The position numbers and the translations under genes were made by a program. From Ischnura elegans (taxonomy: Eukaryota > Arthropoda > Insecta > Odonata > Coenagrionidae), in NCBI RefSeq assembly GCF_921293095.1, contig NC_060246.1, positions 87,603,030 through 87,667,029 of the forward strand: a stretch of DNA of 64,000 nucleotides. The letters run 5' to 3'. The notes beneath the pieces are model-generated. The model was not told where the DNA came from and ran no database searches. It saw only the letters and a list, made by a program, of their open reading frames with translations. Positions 33,529 through 41,518 of the stretch are shown here, piece by piece; position 1 is the stretch's first letter; every line of letters begins with the position of its first letter.

Positions 33529-34170
33529 ATGACGTTAACATGGAAACATCCTTTTACATGCATTTGTGCAGGTCCGTCAGGATGTGGGAAGACCACATTC
33601 GTAACAAGGTTTTTAGAGAACTTGAACTATATGTTAGATAGTCCCATACGTAAGATAATTTGGTGCTGTGCTCCAGGAAGTGAGCCTAAAATTCGATTAC
33701 CTGTTCACTTTTTCTCCGAAATACCACCTTTTGAAGAATTTGGTGGCAATCCAACATTATACATAATCGATGACTTGATGAGCGAGGGAGCCTACAGCAA
33801 AGATGTGTGTAAATTATTCACCAGAGGTTCACATCACTTTAACATTTCAGTGTTTTTGATCACGCAGAATATTTTCTATCAGAGCCCACAATCGAGAAAT
33901 ATATCATTGAATACAAAGTATATTGTCGCGTTCAAAAACCCCAGAGATAAGTTACAATTTGGTCATTTAGCTAGGCAGGTCTATCCGGAAAAATCGGGGG
34001 AATTGGAGAGGGTATATAAGCAAGTTACGCAAGAACCATTCGGTTATTTGGTTCTAGATCTTGGTCAGGACACGGACGACAGATTCCGCTTTAGAACCAA
34101 AATTTTTCCCCAAGACGGGGCCACTGTCATTTACATGCCCCAACGCGATGAAAAGATTGAAGAACAATAA
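33529..34170 (+). CDS. A32/FtsK-type genome-packaging ATPase
   Basis: 213 aa from the ATG at 33529, 8 nt after an acceptor AAAATTTCCAG (AG at 33519-33520); a GTG earlier in the frame falls on the splice site and is not used. Walker A GPSGCGKTT is at residues 15-23 and Walker B LYIIDD at 77-82. Farther on, SVFLITQNIFYQ resembles the sensor region of the HerA/FtsK packaging ATPases. Length is usual for Polintons. It should drive DNA into the capsid. The stop overlaps the next gene by 23 nt. Confidence 0.93.
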   Translation: MTLTWKHPFTCICAGPSGCGKTTFVTRFLENLNYMLDSPIRKIIWCCAPGSEPKIRLPVHFFSEIPPFEEFGGNPTLYIIDDLMSEGAYSKDVCKLFTRGSHHFNISVFLITQNIFYQSPQSRNISLNTKYIVAFKNPRDKLQFGHLARQVYPEKSGELERVYKQVTQEPFGYLVLDLGQDTDDRFRFRTKIFPQDGATVIYMPQRDEKIEEQ

Positions 34171-34474
34171 ACACTTGCTCCACGTCCTAAAGTCTGCAAA
34201 GCCTAAATTACGTACTGCCATATTGAATAGCTCGGACGAGGAGTTGATTAAAACAATTTGCGATTGTTGCCTCAATACTCTAAACGGAAATCATAAGATC
34301 GATAAGCGATTGAAACGAAAATTATCCAAGCATCGTAACACACTGAGAAAGTTGGTTGAACGGGGGACGAGTGTAAAAAGAAAACGAGCGCTTCTCGTAC
34401 AAAAAGGAGGCTTTTTGCCATTACTACTGGGTTCGATTTTAAGCGGTGTGATCGGTAGCCTGCTGGGAAAATGA
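34148..34474 (+). CDS. protein X-like basic/hydrophobic Polinton protein, 108 aa
   Basis: ATG at 34148 inside the end of the ATPase gene; the frame is open farther 5' but only as overlap. It has a basic, helical N-terminal part (KRLKNNKHLLHVLKSAKPKL), a Cys-Cys in the middle, a strongly basic KRLKRKLSKHRNTLRKL, and then the hydrophobic end QKGGFLPLLLGSILSGVIG. This arrangement is very common in metazoan Polintons and resembles the adenovirus/adintovirus core protein X group. It probably acts as a DNA-binding or membrane-active virion component. The stop shares ATGA with the next start. Confidence 0.75.
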   Translation: MKRLKNNKHLLHVLKSAKPKLRTAILNSSDEELIKTICDCCLNTLNGNHKIDKRLKRKLSKHRNTLRKLVERGTSVKRKRALLVQKGGFLPLLLGSILSGVIGSLLGK

Positions 34475-35010
34475 GTTTGCATAAAATGCTCGTAGTGAGT
34501 CCCGAAGTCTTTGATCGAAGTCGTGCAAAGGCTAGGCTGAGTAAATTGGATAAGGAAATGAAACTTGTGTTAGCGAGTAAAAGGCTCAAGGATATTGACA
34601 AGTGGCATTTGTATAAAAGGATACTCGATAAATATCTCGACTCAGTGTCAGACTTTAAATCCCCCATACACGTTCCAATAGTGAAACACACACCACCAAC
34701 ACAAGTAGTTGAGGGTAGCAATGCAATGAGAAGGCGGTTAGACGAAATTAAGAGGACAAATTCAGAGTTAGATTCGACATGGGCACGAATAAAGGAACAA
34801 ATCGAAAGCGATTCTCCACCGAAAAAAATGAAGCGGATAATAGCAACTCCAAGAGAGCCAAGCACACCTCCAAGGGAGCCAAGCACACCTCCAAGGGCGC
34901 AAAGAATATCTCCAAAGGAGCGATGGACATCTCCGAGATCAATTCCAAGGCGAAGCAAGCGAAAAAGGGTACCAAAAATGTTCGGGGAAGAGTGGGACAC
35001 GACGTATTAG
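34471..35010 (+). CDS. hypothetical Polinton protein with TPPREPS repeat, 179 aa
   Basis: Starts in the ATGA overlap with the previous stop. The N-terminal ~75 residues (KMLVVSPEVFDRSRAKARL and following) are charged and helical, of a kind found next to protein X in other Polintons. Residues ~125-155 are heptads of TPREPS/TPPREPS/SPKERW type from a 21-bp repeat; a basic tail RRSKRKRVPK follows. The many (S/T)-P sites suggest a phosphorylated, disordered tail. From 34779 on, the same DNA is also open in the integrase frame. Confidence 0.65.
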   Translation: MSLHKMLVVSPEVFDRSRAKARLSKLDKEMKLVLASKRLKDIDKWHLYKRILDKYLDSVSDFKSPIHVPIVKHTPPTQVVEGSNAMRRRLDEIKRTNSELDSTWARIKEQIESDSPPKKMKRIIATPREPSTPPREPSTPPRAQRISPKERWTSPRSIPRRSKRKRVPKMFGEEWDTTY

Positions 35011-36044
35011 CTAGCGTGTACAACAATCCCGCACATCCTGCTGGTTTTTCCACAGAACACAAATTAAATAAAGCGACTGGGATCCCGATAAAAACAATTC
35101 GCGAGTGGTTGGAATCTCAAGAAGCGTACACGCGTCACAAGCCGGCGAGAAAAAAGTTTGTTAGAAACCGTTACGAAGTAAACTACATAGATGAGTGTTG
35201 GCAATGTGATTTAAATGATTTGAGAAGTTTGAAAAAATACAACAATGGGTTCTGTTACATTTTAACCGTAATAGACATATTTTCCCGCTATGCGTGGGCA
35301 AGTCCTCTCAAGTCAAAAAGACCAGAGGAAATTATAGAAGCATTTAAGGTCATATTTCGCGAACGCAAACCATTGAAAATTCAGAGCGATAAGGGAGGGG
35401 AATTTGTTAATAGTAAGTTTAAAAGTTTTCTCTCGAATCAAGGAGTAAAGTTTTACACTACTAATAATCCCGAAATTAAGGCTAGCCTCGTGGAACGCTT
35501 TAATAGAACTCTCAAGACAAAAATGTATAAATATTTTACAAAATACGCAACTTATAAATATATCGATGTGCTTCAGAAACTCATTAGATCATATAATGAT
35601 AGCAGCCATTCACGTATCGGGGTAGCTCCATCTCAAGTGAATGCAAAAAATGCATTTGTCATTGTCAGTCGGAGAAAAAGCTTAAGAAAGGTGAATGTAA
35701 CATTCAATAAGGATGATTACGTGAGAATCAGCAAAGAGAGGCTTCCGTTCGCCAAAGGATACACACCAAATTATACTAAGGAGATATTTCAAGTTTCAAA
35801 CATTGATCGAGCAAAACCAATACCGACGTATGAATTGAAAGATTTGAACGGGGAGGATATAAAAGGAGGTTTCTATGCAGAGGAATTAGTAAAAGTCAAC
35901 GTGTCTCCCGACACGGAGTACAGGATTGAGAAAATTTTGAGACGTCGGGGGAGTGGTTCTAATTTAGAGTACTTTATCAAGTGGGACGGATACCCATCGT
36001 CTTTTAACTCGTGGATTCGTGCTTCTTCCGTTCATAAGGTATGA
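34779..36044 (+). CDS. DDE integrase with C-terminal chromodomain
   Basis: 421 codons from the first ATG. Residues ~20-55 are low-complexity SKGAKHT heptads that overlap the previous gene; a later ATG at 34923 would drop most of them. Conserved sequence starts near YNNPAHPAGFS (residue ~81), an N-terminal domain with HKPARKKF at 120. The rve core follows: D144 in WQCDLND, D204 in QSDKGGEF and E239 in VERFNRTLK, giving a D35E spacing. Residues ~380-421 (YRIEKILRRR...EYFIKWDGYP..SWI) are a chromodomain, common in Polinton and chromovirus integrases and likely to guide insertion to methylated-histone chromatin. It ends directly against the penton start. Confidence 0.94.
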   Translation: MGTNKGTNRKRFSTEKNEADNSNSKRAKHTSKGAKHTSKGAKNISKGAMDISEINSKAKQAKKGTKNVRGRVGHDVLASVYNNPAHPAGFSTEHKLNKATGIPIKTIREWLESQEAYTRHKPARKKFVRNRYEVNYIDECWQCDLNDLRSLKKYNNGFCYILTVIDIFSRYAWASPLKSKRPEEIIEAFKVIFRERKPLKIQSDKGGEFVNSKFKSFLSNQGVKFYTTNNPEIKASLVERFNRTLKTKMYKYFTKYATYKYIDVLQKLIRSYNDSSHSRIGVAPSQVNAKNAFVIVSRRKSLRKVNVTFNKDDYVRISKERLPFAKGYTPNYTKEIFQVSNIDRAKPIPTYELKDLNGEDIKGGFYAEELVKVNVSPDTEYRIEKILRRRGSGSNLEYFIKWDGYPSSFNSWIRASSVHKV

Positions 36045-37127
36045 ATGAATTTTATCTCACACTCCCCAGCGACAGCTCGAGGGATTTTTTTTCCGAGAAA
36101 TACGATAGCTCATTATCGTACAAAGTTGAGTCATCGCATCGATTTAGACAATAACGAGTGGTATGTAGGTCTTGCTGAGATTTCCATTCCATCTATTGAG
36201 GTAAATAAAGCCCCCGAAGATACACCTGCTGAAATTTCTATTCCTCCTATTGAGGTAAAAAAAGCTCCCGAAGACACACCTACCGTTATCGATAACTTTA
36301 CCCCAGCTTCTCGCGGAGCAGACGAATTGACTCCTAAGGATAATAGGACCCGGACTGAAGAGGGATTAGTTCGAGGGGATAAAGAAGTTATAAATGTGAA
36401 ACTTCAAGATGATTCATACTTTACAATTCCCATTGGTACTTATGACAGCATTGCGGTGGCATTTGCAAGGCCATACATTGCCTCCAGCGCACGAAAACAA
36501 ACTTACATTTCAAATGAAGTAATGCGCTATATTGATAGATTGAGTGTAAGGATTAATCAGGTTGGAGTTGATGAACGCATATTACCACGGTCTGTGCAAA
36601 TTTCAGCGAGCGGAGTAAAATACTCATTGTCTCCAGGAACGTATGAATCGTTTACCAGCTTATTCAATAGAACTTTGTCAGGCTTTAGTGGAAAAGGCAA
36701 GGAAAAGATAAAAAATGACCTATTGTTATTATCAGCTGTTCTTATTAGATTATCATTTAAAGATTCAACGTTGACAGATGATGAGCTAGCTGAAATCGTT
36801 GATGGGGCAAGAGCAGAGATTAGCGCTAAGGATAATATAGGAAAAAGAGAAAAAAGAGGTATTACAAACTCCTCAAAAAATCTTTACGTTTACACAGATA
36901 TAGTGAAACCTCAACTAGTCGGAGACACTGTGAGTCGTTGCATCCGCATCTTGAATTCGAAAATTGGAGAATATCAAACATTCAACCCTATTTACTATTA
37001 CCCCGTCGAGAAAAACAATATCGAGAGTGTGGAAATTCTATTGAGTGATAAACTCGGAGAAGCGATTTCTTTTCATAGTGGGGAGCAAAGCTCTATAGTG
37101 GTGTTACACTTTATAAAAAAGAATTGA
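36045..37127 (+). CDS. minor capsid (penton-like) protein
   Basis: 360 aa, ATG directly after the integrase stop. The start (SPATARGIFFPRNTIAHYRT, then LDNNEWYVGLAEISIP) fits the Polinton protein described as minor capsid/penton, with the usual 'fp.Nt.s.y...l......eWeVgLaEi.yP' opening. A 54-bp in-frame tandem duplication (36175-36228 / 36229-36282) repeats AEISIPxIEVxKAPEDTP at the point where the family normally has one 'aEI.yP' segment. The rest is beta-rich, as expected for a jelly roll. It would occupy capsid vertices. Family assignment rests on the N-terminal pattern and position just before the major capsid gene. Confidence 0.75.
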   Translation: MNFISHSPATARGIFFPRNTIAHYRTKLSHRIDLDNNEWYVGLAEISIPSIEVNKAPEDTPAEISIPPIEVKKAPEDTPTVIDNFTPASRGADELTPKDNRTRTEEGLVRGDKEVINVKLQDDSYFTIPIGTYDSIAVAFARPYIASSARKQTYISNEVMRYIDRLSVRINQVGVDERILPRSVQISASGVKYSLSPGTYESFTSLFNRTLSGFSGKGKEKIKNDLLLLSAVLIRLSFKDSTLTDDELAEIVDGARAEISAKDNIGKREKRGITNSSKNLYVYTDIVKPQLVGDTVSRCIRILNSKIGEYQTFNPIYYYPVEKNNIESVEILLSDKLGEAISFHSGEQSSIVVLHFIKKN

Positions 37128-37156
37128 TTTACATTAGTGCATCATTTTACGACGAG

Positions 37157-37606
37157 ATGGCACCGACGATGGATCGATATTACAGCTATTATTCCAAGCA
37201 GGTGGGGGGAGAGATTGGGCCTTTGTATAGAGCCTCTTTTAGGGTGCAAAAGGGGAGGGGTATCGGGAGTTTCCTCGCTGGTCTCTGGCGATTCGCGAAA
37301 CCTTTGCTTTTTAGTGGGCTTAAGACTGTTGGTAAGGAAGCCGCGAGCGCTGGGGCAGCAGCTCTCGGAGACCTTGGAACGAAACCGGTTAAGGAGATAC
37401 TGCGCAGTAGAATAAACGAGGCTGGTCAGAACTTGAAACGAAAGGCTGAGGAAAAGATAAAAGGCATGTCTGGAGGCGGGTTGAGAATCGCGAAACGTCC
37501 AAGGCTTAATAAAATAAAACATAGCGGTGGACGTAAAAAGCAACAGTCATCGAGAAGGCGAGGAGGAAAGAAGGTCGCTGGAGGAGGAGATATCTTTTCA
37601 CGATAA
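37157..37606 (+). CDS. basic glycine-rich virion protein candidate
   Basis: 149 aa from the first ATG at 37157 (the frame is open from 37124, but without ATG). An N-terminal YYSYYSKQVGGEIG is followed by GRGIGSFLAGLWRFAKPLL, a small-residue/hydrophobic segment that could be an amphipathic membrane-active helix, and an Ala-rich helix. A very basic Gly/Arg/Lys tail ends the protein. Placement between penton and major capsid and the composition recall adenovirus pVI-type minor proteins; direct homology is not shown. Its TAA shares one base with the ATG of the major capsid gene (TAATG). Confidence 0.7.
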   Translation: MAPTMDRYYSYYSKQVGGEIGPLYRASFRVQKGRGIGSFLAGLWRFAKPLLFSGLKTVGKEAASAGAAALGDLGTKPVKEILRSRINEAGQNLKRKAEEKIKGMSGGGLRIAKRPRLNKIKHSGGRKKQQSSRRRGGKKVAGGGDIFSR

Positions 37607-38889
37607 TGGCTGAGCACATGCTGTCTTCGTTGGATTTATTTCAACCCAATCCTCCCGTCCAAAATAACATCTTAGCAAAAAGACTCGTATCCTATAAGCC
37701 CATTTCTTCGCTAGATAATCGGTCTGTCATAGAATTCCTTATCAAAGACTCTGGGGATGCGTACAAGGATTTGAATAGCATATATCTAAGACTTAAAGTG
37801 AAACTTTGTAAAAAAGACGGGAATGATTACGCTAGTTCTGACACGAATCAGCCAGGAGTAGTTAACAATATTTTGCACTCTCTCTTCGAACAGTGTAACG
37901 TTTATTTCAATGGGACGTTGGTCACTCCGTCGGAGGATAATTACCATTATAGGAGCTACTTGGAAAATTCTTTGAATTATGGTACTGATGCGAGCAGAAC
38001 ACATTTGCGAAATGTGGGTTGGGAACTGGATACGGGGGATGACATCAATAAGACAGATGCCTCAAATGCAGGTTTTAGCAAGCGTAAGGAGTGGTTTAAT
38101 AATAGTGCCGAGGTAGAGTTGTATGGTAAATTGCATGTTGATGTATTCAATCAATCCGAACTGATGCTGGATCGAGTGGATATCAGTATAAGACTATTGT
38201 TATCTAATCATGCTTTCTATCTTATGGGCGGAGATGGGCTATTGAAGATTTTAGACGCAACTTTATACGTTCAACATTTCGATATCAACCCATCCATTTT
38301 AGTTGCACACAATAAAATTTTAGCCAGTAATAATGCGAAATATCACTACAAACGTACCGAGTTGAAAACTTTTACCGTTCCTTCCGGTGGGCGAACTTTG
38401 AGCCTCGACAATGCAATCGTGGGTCGAATACCTAATACAATTATTTTTGCAATGGTGGATAATGAAGCTTACGCTGGAGGTTTGAATAAGAATCCATTTG
38501 CTCTCTCTCACTATTCGCTCGAGAATTTTTCCCTCTTTGTGAACGGTGTGCAAATTCCTTCCGAGGGATTACAATGCAATTTTTCAAGTAAAAAGTATTG
38601 GGCACGTGCGTATGATACGATATTCTCAGGCAGTGGTATTAAGCATTACAATAGAGGTAATCAAATCACTTACGACATGTTTGGACACGGTTATTTTATG
38701 CTAATTTTTGATTTAACACCTGATGATTCTGGAAACGAGAATTATATAAGTCTTGGAGATAGAGGAGTTGTGAGAATAGAAGCGAGGTTTGAGAATGAAT
38801 TATCGAGAACGGTCACGTGTTTACTTTTCTCAGAGTATGATGCAACATTGGAAATTGATAAAAACAGAAACATTATCACAAACTTTTAG
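37606..38889 (+). CDS. major capsid protein (double jelly-roll)
   Basis: 427 aa, complete. The opening (PVQNNILAKRLVSYKPI..RSVIEFLIKDSG), SLFEQCNVYFNGTLVTPS, YRSYLENSLNYG and the late GHGYFMLIFDLTPD are characteristic of the Polinton major capsid protein, widely annotated in animals as 'F54H12.2-like'. It forms the capsomers of the presumed icosahedral particle. Length is normal for the family and no frame damage is visible. It overlaps the previous gene by one base; the protease starts 2 nt after its stop. Confidence 0.92.
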   Translation: MAEHMLSSLDLFQPNPPVQNNILAKRLVSYKPISSLDNRSVIEFLIKDSGDAYKDLNSIYLRLKVKLCKKDGNDYASSDTNQPGVVNNILHSLFEQCNVYFNGTLVTPSEDNYHYRSYLENSLNYGTDASRTHLRNVGWELDTGDDINKTDASNAGFSKRKEWFNNSAEVELYGKLHVDVFNQSELMLDRVDISIRLLLSNHAFYLMGGDGLLKILDATLYVQHFDINPSILVAHNKILASNNAKYHYKRTELKTFTVPSGGRTLSLDNAIVGRIPNTIIFAMVDNEAYAGGLNKNPFALSHYSLENFSLFVNGVQIPSEGLQCNFSSKKYWARAYDTIFSGSGIKHYNRGNQITYDMFGHGYFMLIFDLTPDDSGNENYISLGDRGVVRIEARFENELSRTVTCLLFSEYDATLEIDKNRNIITNF

Positions 38890-38891
38890 TC

Positions 38892-39398
38892 ATGGATGGA
38901 ATTCAAATCAACAGGTTACTAAGACCACTCAATATATTCCGTGGAGTTTACGCATCCGATAGGTTACCGAAATCACCACGAAATGGAGTTTACATAATAA
39001 ATTTAGATCCATCTACATTGCCGGGTTCACACTGGGTTGCAGTCTGTTTACACAGTCATTTGGCCGAATATTTTGATTCGTACGGTCTACCTCCTTTTAT
39101 CCCAAACATTTTAAAATTTTTAAAACCATTCTCAGTCACTTGCAATCACATTCAAATCCAAAGCTTTCGTTCGGATATTTGCGGTGAATATTGTTGTCTC
39201 TATACTGCTAGTAAATCTTTAGGTCAACCACTACACAAATTCCTTAGACACTTTCATCACACCACCCCTCATCTCAACGACTGTCGAGTCCTGAAGCTGT
39301 TTCGACAAACCTTCAACCAGCTGAGGTGGACCAAATGTCATCCCAGGGCTCAGCGGTGCTGTTCCCGAATAAATATGATGAGCAGAAGGAGGAGGTGA
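38892..39398 (+). CDS. adenain-like cysteine protease
   Basis: 168 aa. The catalytic triad of Ulp1/adenain-type (C5/C48) proteases is visible: H47 in GSHWVAVC, D62 in EYFDSYG, a Gln upstream (IQIQSF, 88-90) for the oxyanion hole, and C97 in SDICGEYC. It would mature virion proteins during assembly, as in adenovirus. The N-terminal part (RGVYASDRLP..GVYIINLDP) matches the Polinton PRO family. Its C-terminus is Arg-rich (MSRRRR). Follows the capsid gene without spacer. Confidence 0.93.
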   Translation: MDGIQINRLLRPLNIFRGVYASDRLPKSPRNGVYIINLDPSTLPGSHWVAVCLHSHLAEYFDSYGLPPFIPNILKFLKPFSVTCNHIQIQSFRSDICGEYCCLYTASKSLGQPLHKFLRHFHHTTPHLNDCRVLKLFRQTFNQLRWTKCHPRAQRCCSRINMMSRRRR

Positions 39399-39423
39399 TT
39401 ATTTGAGAAGAAGCAGTCGCAGA

Positions 39424-39951
39424 ATGCAGATCGTAGTATCTATAACTTTCAACCAAGGAGGAGTGACGGAGCTTGCAGCAGTTGATGTAGATTCAAACCG
39501 TCTATTTTGGGGCAGTTTCAAGAAACATGGAAAGCTCGTGGCTGGAGGAAAGAAACTTCGTTTTGCAGACCCCCTACAACGTGATGAGACTTCCTTTAAC
39601 GAGGGATTCATATCTCACGTGGAACTTTCATCCACCTTGGAAGCTTTGACTGAGGGTGCAATGGCGCTTTATGCATACACTGAAGCAGAGTGTGAGTTCC
39701 TGACCGATCTCACGGGGCGTACTTTCATCTCTCTCGAGAAAGAATTACACTGTCCTCCTCCCGAAAAATGCTCCTTTCCTGCCTATTCCTGCCTCAATCC
39801 TTGTCACAAGTTGCGCAATAGTACCTGCGCATTGAGAGATGCACATTCATTAGCGCAATGGTTTCAGTACAACCGTCTCAAGGCGGAAGTTGATCCATGC
39901 TCTGATGACTGTTCCCCCACCCCTCCTCCATCGTCATCCTCCTCCTCTTAA
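39424..39951 (+). CDS. hypothetical Polinton protein, paralog of the 40675 gene, 175 aa
   Basis: The ATG at 39424 is the first in the frame. The layout is a beta-rich start VVSITFNQGGVTELAAVD, then an LEALTEGAMALYAYTEAE helix, a LEKELHCPPPEKC segment, and a Cys-rich end with CALRDAHSLAQWF followed by a Pro/Ser tail. The same plan appears in the 40675-41145 protein (VKELAI, LFTKGAQK, LELYGCPSLK, CARKNCFKLADW), so the two seem to be diverged duplicates. The pattern recalls an RNase H-like fold widespread in arthropod mobile elements, but catalytic residues are not evident. Function unknown. Confidence 0.6.
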   Translation: MQIVVSITFNQGGVTELAAVDVDSNRLFWGSFKKHGKLVAGGKKLRFADPLQRDETSFNEGFISHVELSSTLEALTEGAMALYAYTEAECEFLTDLTGRTFISLEKELHCPPPEKCSFPAYSCLNPCHKLRNSTCALRDAHSLAQWFQYNRLKAEVDPCSDDCSPTPPPSSSSSS

Positions 39952-39983
39952 GCAGTTTCATTGCTTGTCATACATCAGTCGTC

Positions 39984-40547
39984 ATGCAGACGTCGGAGAC
40001 ATCAGGACCTTCACCGGTGAAAAGAAAGAGGCCCGTTGAACAACCCATTTCTGCTTCATTCCACGACTTTAAGAATTTAGTGCTTCAAACTGTGTATTAC
40101 TTGAACAGTGGAAAGACAAAAAGTGTGTGTATTGGATACGATCCCAGCAGTGACTTTGAATCAGTCGTGCAATTTAATCAAGTTGGAAAGAAAAGTGTGA
40201 TTGTTTCACAAAGCGAGTGGAAAAGTATCTTGAACTGTGAAAAGGATGTTGCTTTGTTCTTTTACAAAGGAGAAAAGCATTTTTTAACTTCCTGTTTGAC
40301 GTATGCAAATTACTTTGGGAAGACGCATTTGGTTATTAAAAAGACTTTTAACTTTAAGGAAGATGAGTGGTTTGCATTTGTGAAACTCTTCAAGCTGATA
40401 GATCTTTTCCTCCAGAAACTGTCGGTTGGTCGTGACAAAGTGAGACATTTTCTCGCCACCAAACTAGCAAAGAACATCACAGATTGTGATTTTGAACGAC
40501 TTGAATTAGAGATGGCACTCATAACATATGGTTTGGCTGATGAATAG
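39984..40547 (+). CDS. hypothetical Polinton protein, 187 aa
   Basis: Complete ORF. A possible acceptor TTGTCATACATCAG lies 5 nt before the ATG. An N-terminal basic cluster PVKRKRP could be a nuclear-localisation signal; the rest is mixed alpha/beta with Phe/Lys-rich stretches (FNFKEDEWFAFVKLFKLIDLF) and no motif I can name. It lies between the two related unknown genes and is probably an early or regulatory protein, by position only. Confidence 0.6.
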   Translation: MQTSETSGPSPVKRKRPVEQPISASFHDFKNLVLQTVYYLNSGKTKSVCIGYDPSSDFESVVQFNQVGKKSVIVSQSEWKSILNCEKDVALFFYKGEKHFLTSCLTYANYFGKTHLVIKKTFNFKEDEWFAFVKLFKLIDLFLQKLSVGRDKVRHFLATKLAKNITDCDFERLELEMALITYGLADE

Positions 40548-40674
40548 CCTGTGTGTGAGTGAAAGGCTTTTTAACCTCTGGCACGAATGAGAGTTCTGTA
40601 AGTTAGAGAGTCTTGATGTAAGTTCAACCCCTGGCATTGGGTGTAAAAACCTTGTAAGTTGAACATACATCGCG

Positions 40675-41145
40675 ATGAGCGCCATTATCGAATTTCAAGG
40701 ATTCTCGGACAGCAAAGGAGATTTTATCGTCAAGGAGTTGGCAATCATTGCTGTACAGAATAAATGTTGTAATACGTGGTTATTTAAATTACCACCGAGA
40801 CTGCTTTCTACAAAAGAGACATACTGGCTGAGAAATAACTATCACGGCTTGACTGAATATTCTGGAGACGTAGATTATCAGGATTTGGAGAGCATACTGT
40901 ACAACTATACAAAGCAGTACAAAATACTATTCACCAAGGGTGCGCAAAAGGCGTCTTACTTAACCCGTTTTCTTCCCAAGGGAATTTGTGTGGTCAATCT
41001 GGAACTTTATGGTTGTCCCTCGTTAAAAAGATTAACTACAAATGAGGGATGTTTAATTGAAAATCATATGGATGGAAATCAGCAGTGTGCTAGAAAGAAT
41101 TGTTTTAAGCTGGCTGATTGGTGTGAAAAAAATAAAGTATGTTAG
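40675..41145 (+). CDS. hypothetical Polinton protein with FIVKELA motif, 156 aa
   Basis: Complete ORF. IEFQGFSDSKGDFIVKELAI, then WLRNNYHGLTEYSGDVDY, LFTKGAQK, NLELYGCPSL and a C-terminal CARKNCFKLADWCEKN form a pattern found in many proteins carried by arthropod mobile elements. It resembles an RNase H-fold nuclease, but without proof of activity. It is related to the 39424 gene. The last seven bases overlap the start of the next ORF. Confidence 0.62.
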   Translation: MSAIIEFQGFSDSKGDFIVKELAIIAVQNKCCNTWLFKLPPRLLSTKETYWLRNNYHGLTEYSGDVDYQDLESILYNYTKQYKILFTKGAQKASYLTRFLPKGICVVNLELYGCPSLKRLTTNEGCLIENHMDGNQQCARKNCFKLADWCEKNKVC

Positions 41146-41414
41146 ATTTTATAGTAAATTGTATTGTTCCGTTTCTTTTCTTGGTCACGTTTTCTTTAAT
41201 CATTTACAATTTTGTGCAAATGAGAAGGTACCATTGCATTGTGGGATATTTACTAGAGTATGATTACTTAAATGAGAGTGCTGGAGGATTGTCAGCGCTC
41301 AGACATGCTGTTCAACTATTTCAAGAACAATATAACATTAGTGGAGGTGGTGATATGAACTATGAAACTGTGAATATGGTGAATAATATAACCAACTCAT
41401 CCGTGTGTGGATGA
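41139..41414 (+). CDS. small membrane protein, 91 aa
   Basis: Starts inside the end of the previous gene (ATGTTAG overlap). Residues 4-27 (FIVNCIVPFLFLVTFSLIIY) form a clear transmembrane or signal-anchor segment followed by a basic MRRYH, then a short soluble part ending in Asn/Val-rich residues. AATAAA at 41433-41438 is a likely polyadenylation signal for the rightward transcripts. No family recognised. Confidence 0.5.
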   Translation: MLDFIVNCIVPFLFLVTFSLIIYNFVQMRRYHCIVGYLLEYDYLNESAGGLSALRHAVQLFQEQYNISGGGDMNYETVNMVNNITNSSVCG

Positions 41415-41518
41415 TTATGTAAAATTTATTGTAATAAATATCTATTTATTTTTACCTTGGTCTTTTATTTTTTGAAGGATAAATCACAACAACAATTTAA
41501 ATAGTAAGTTTTTTTTAT

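Noticed and set aside
34272-35000. 242-codon minus-strand ORF opposite the protein X-like and 179-aa genes
   Set aside because: It is the antisense of two well-supported plus-strand Polinton genes; its Leu/Ser/Ile content and repeats mirror the plus-strand repeat. No start context or domain.
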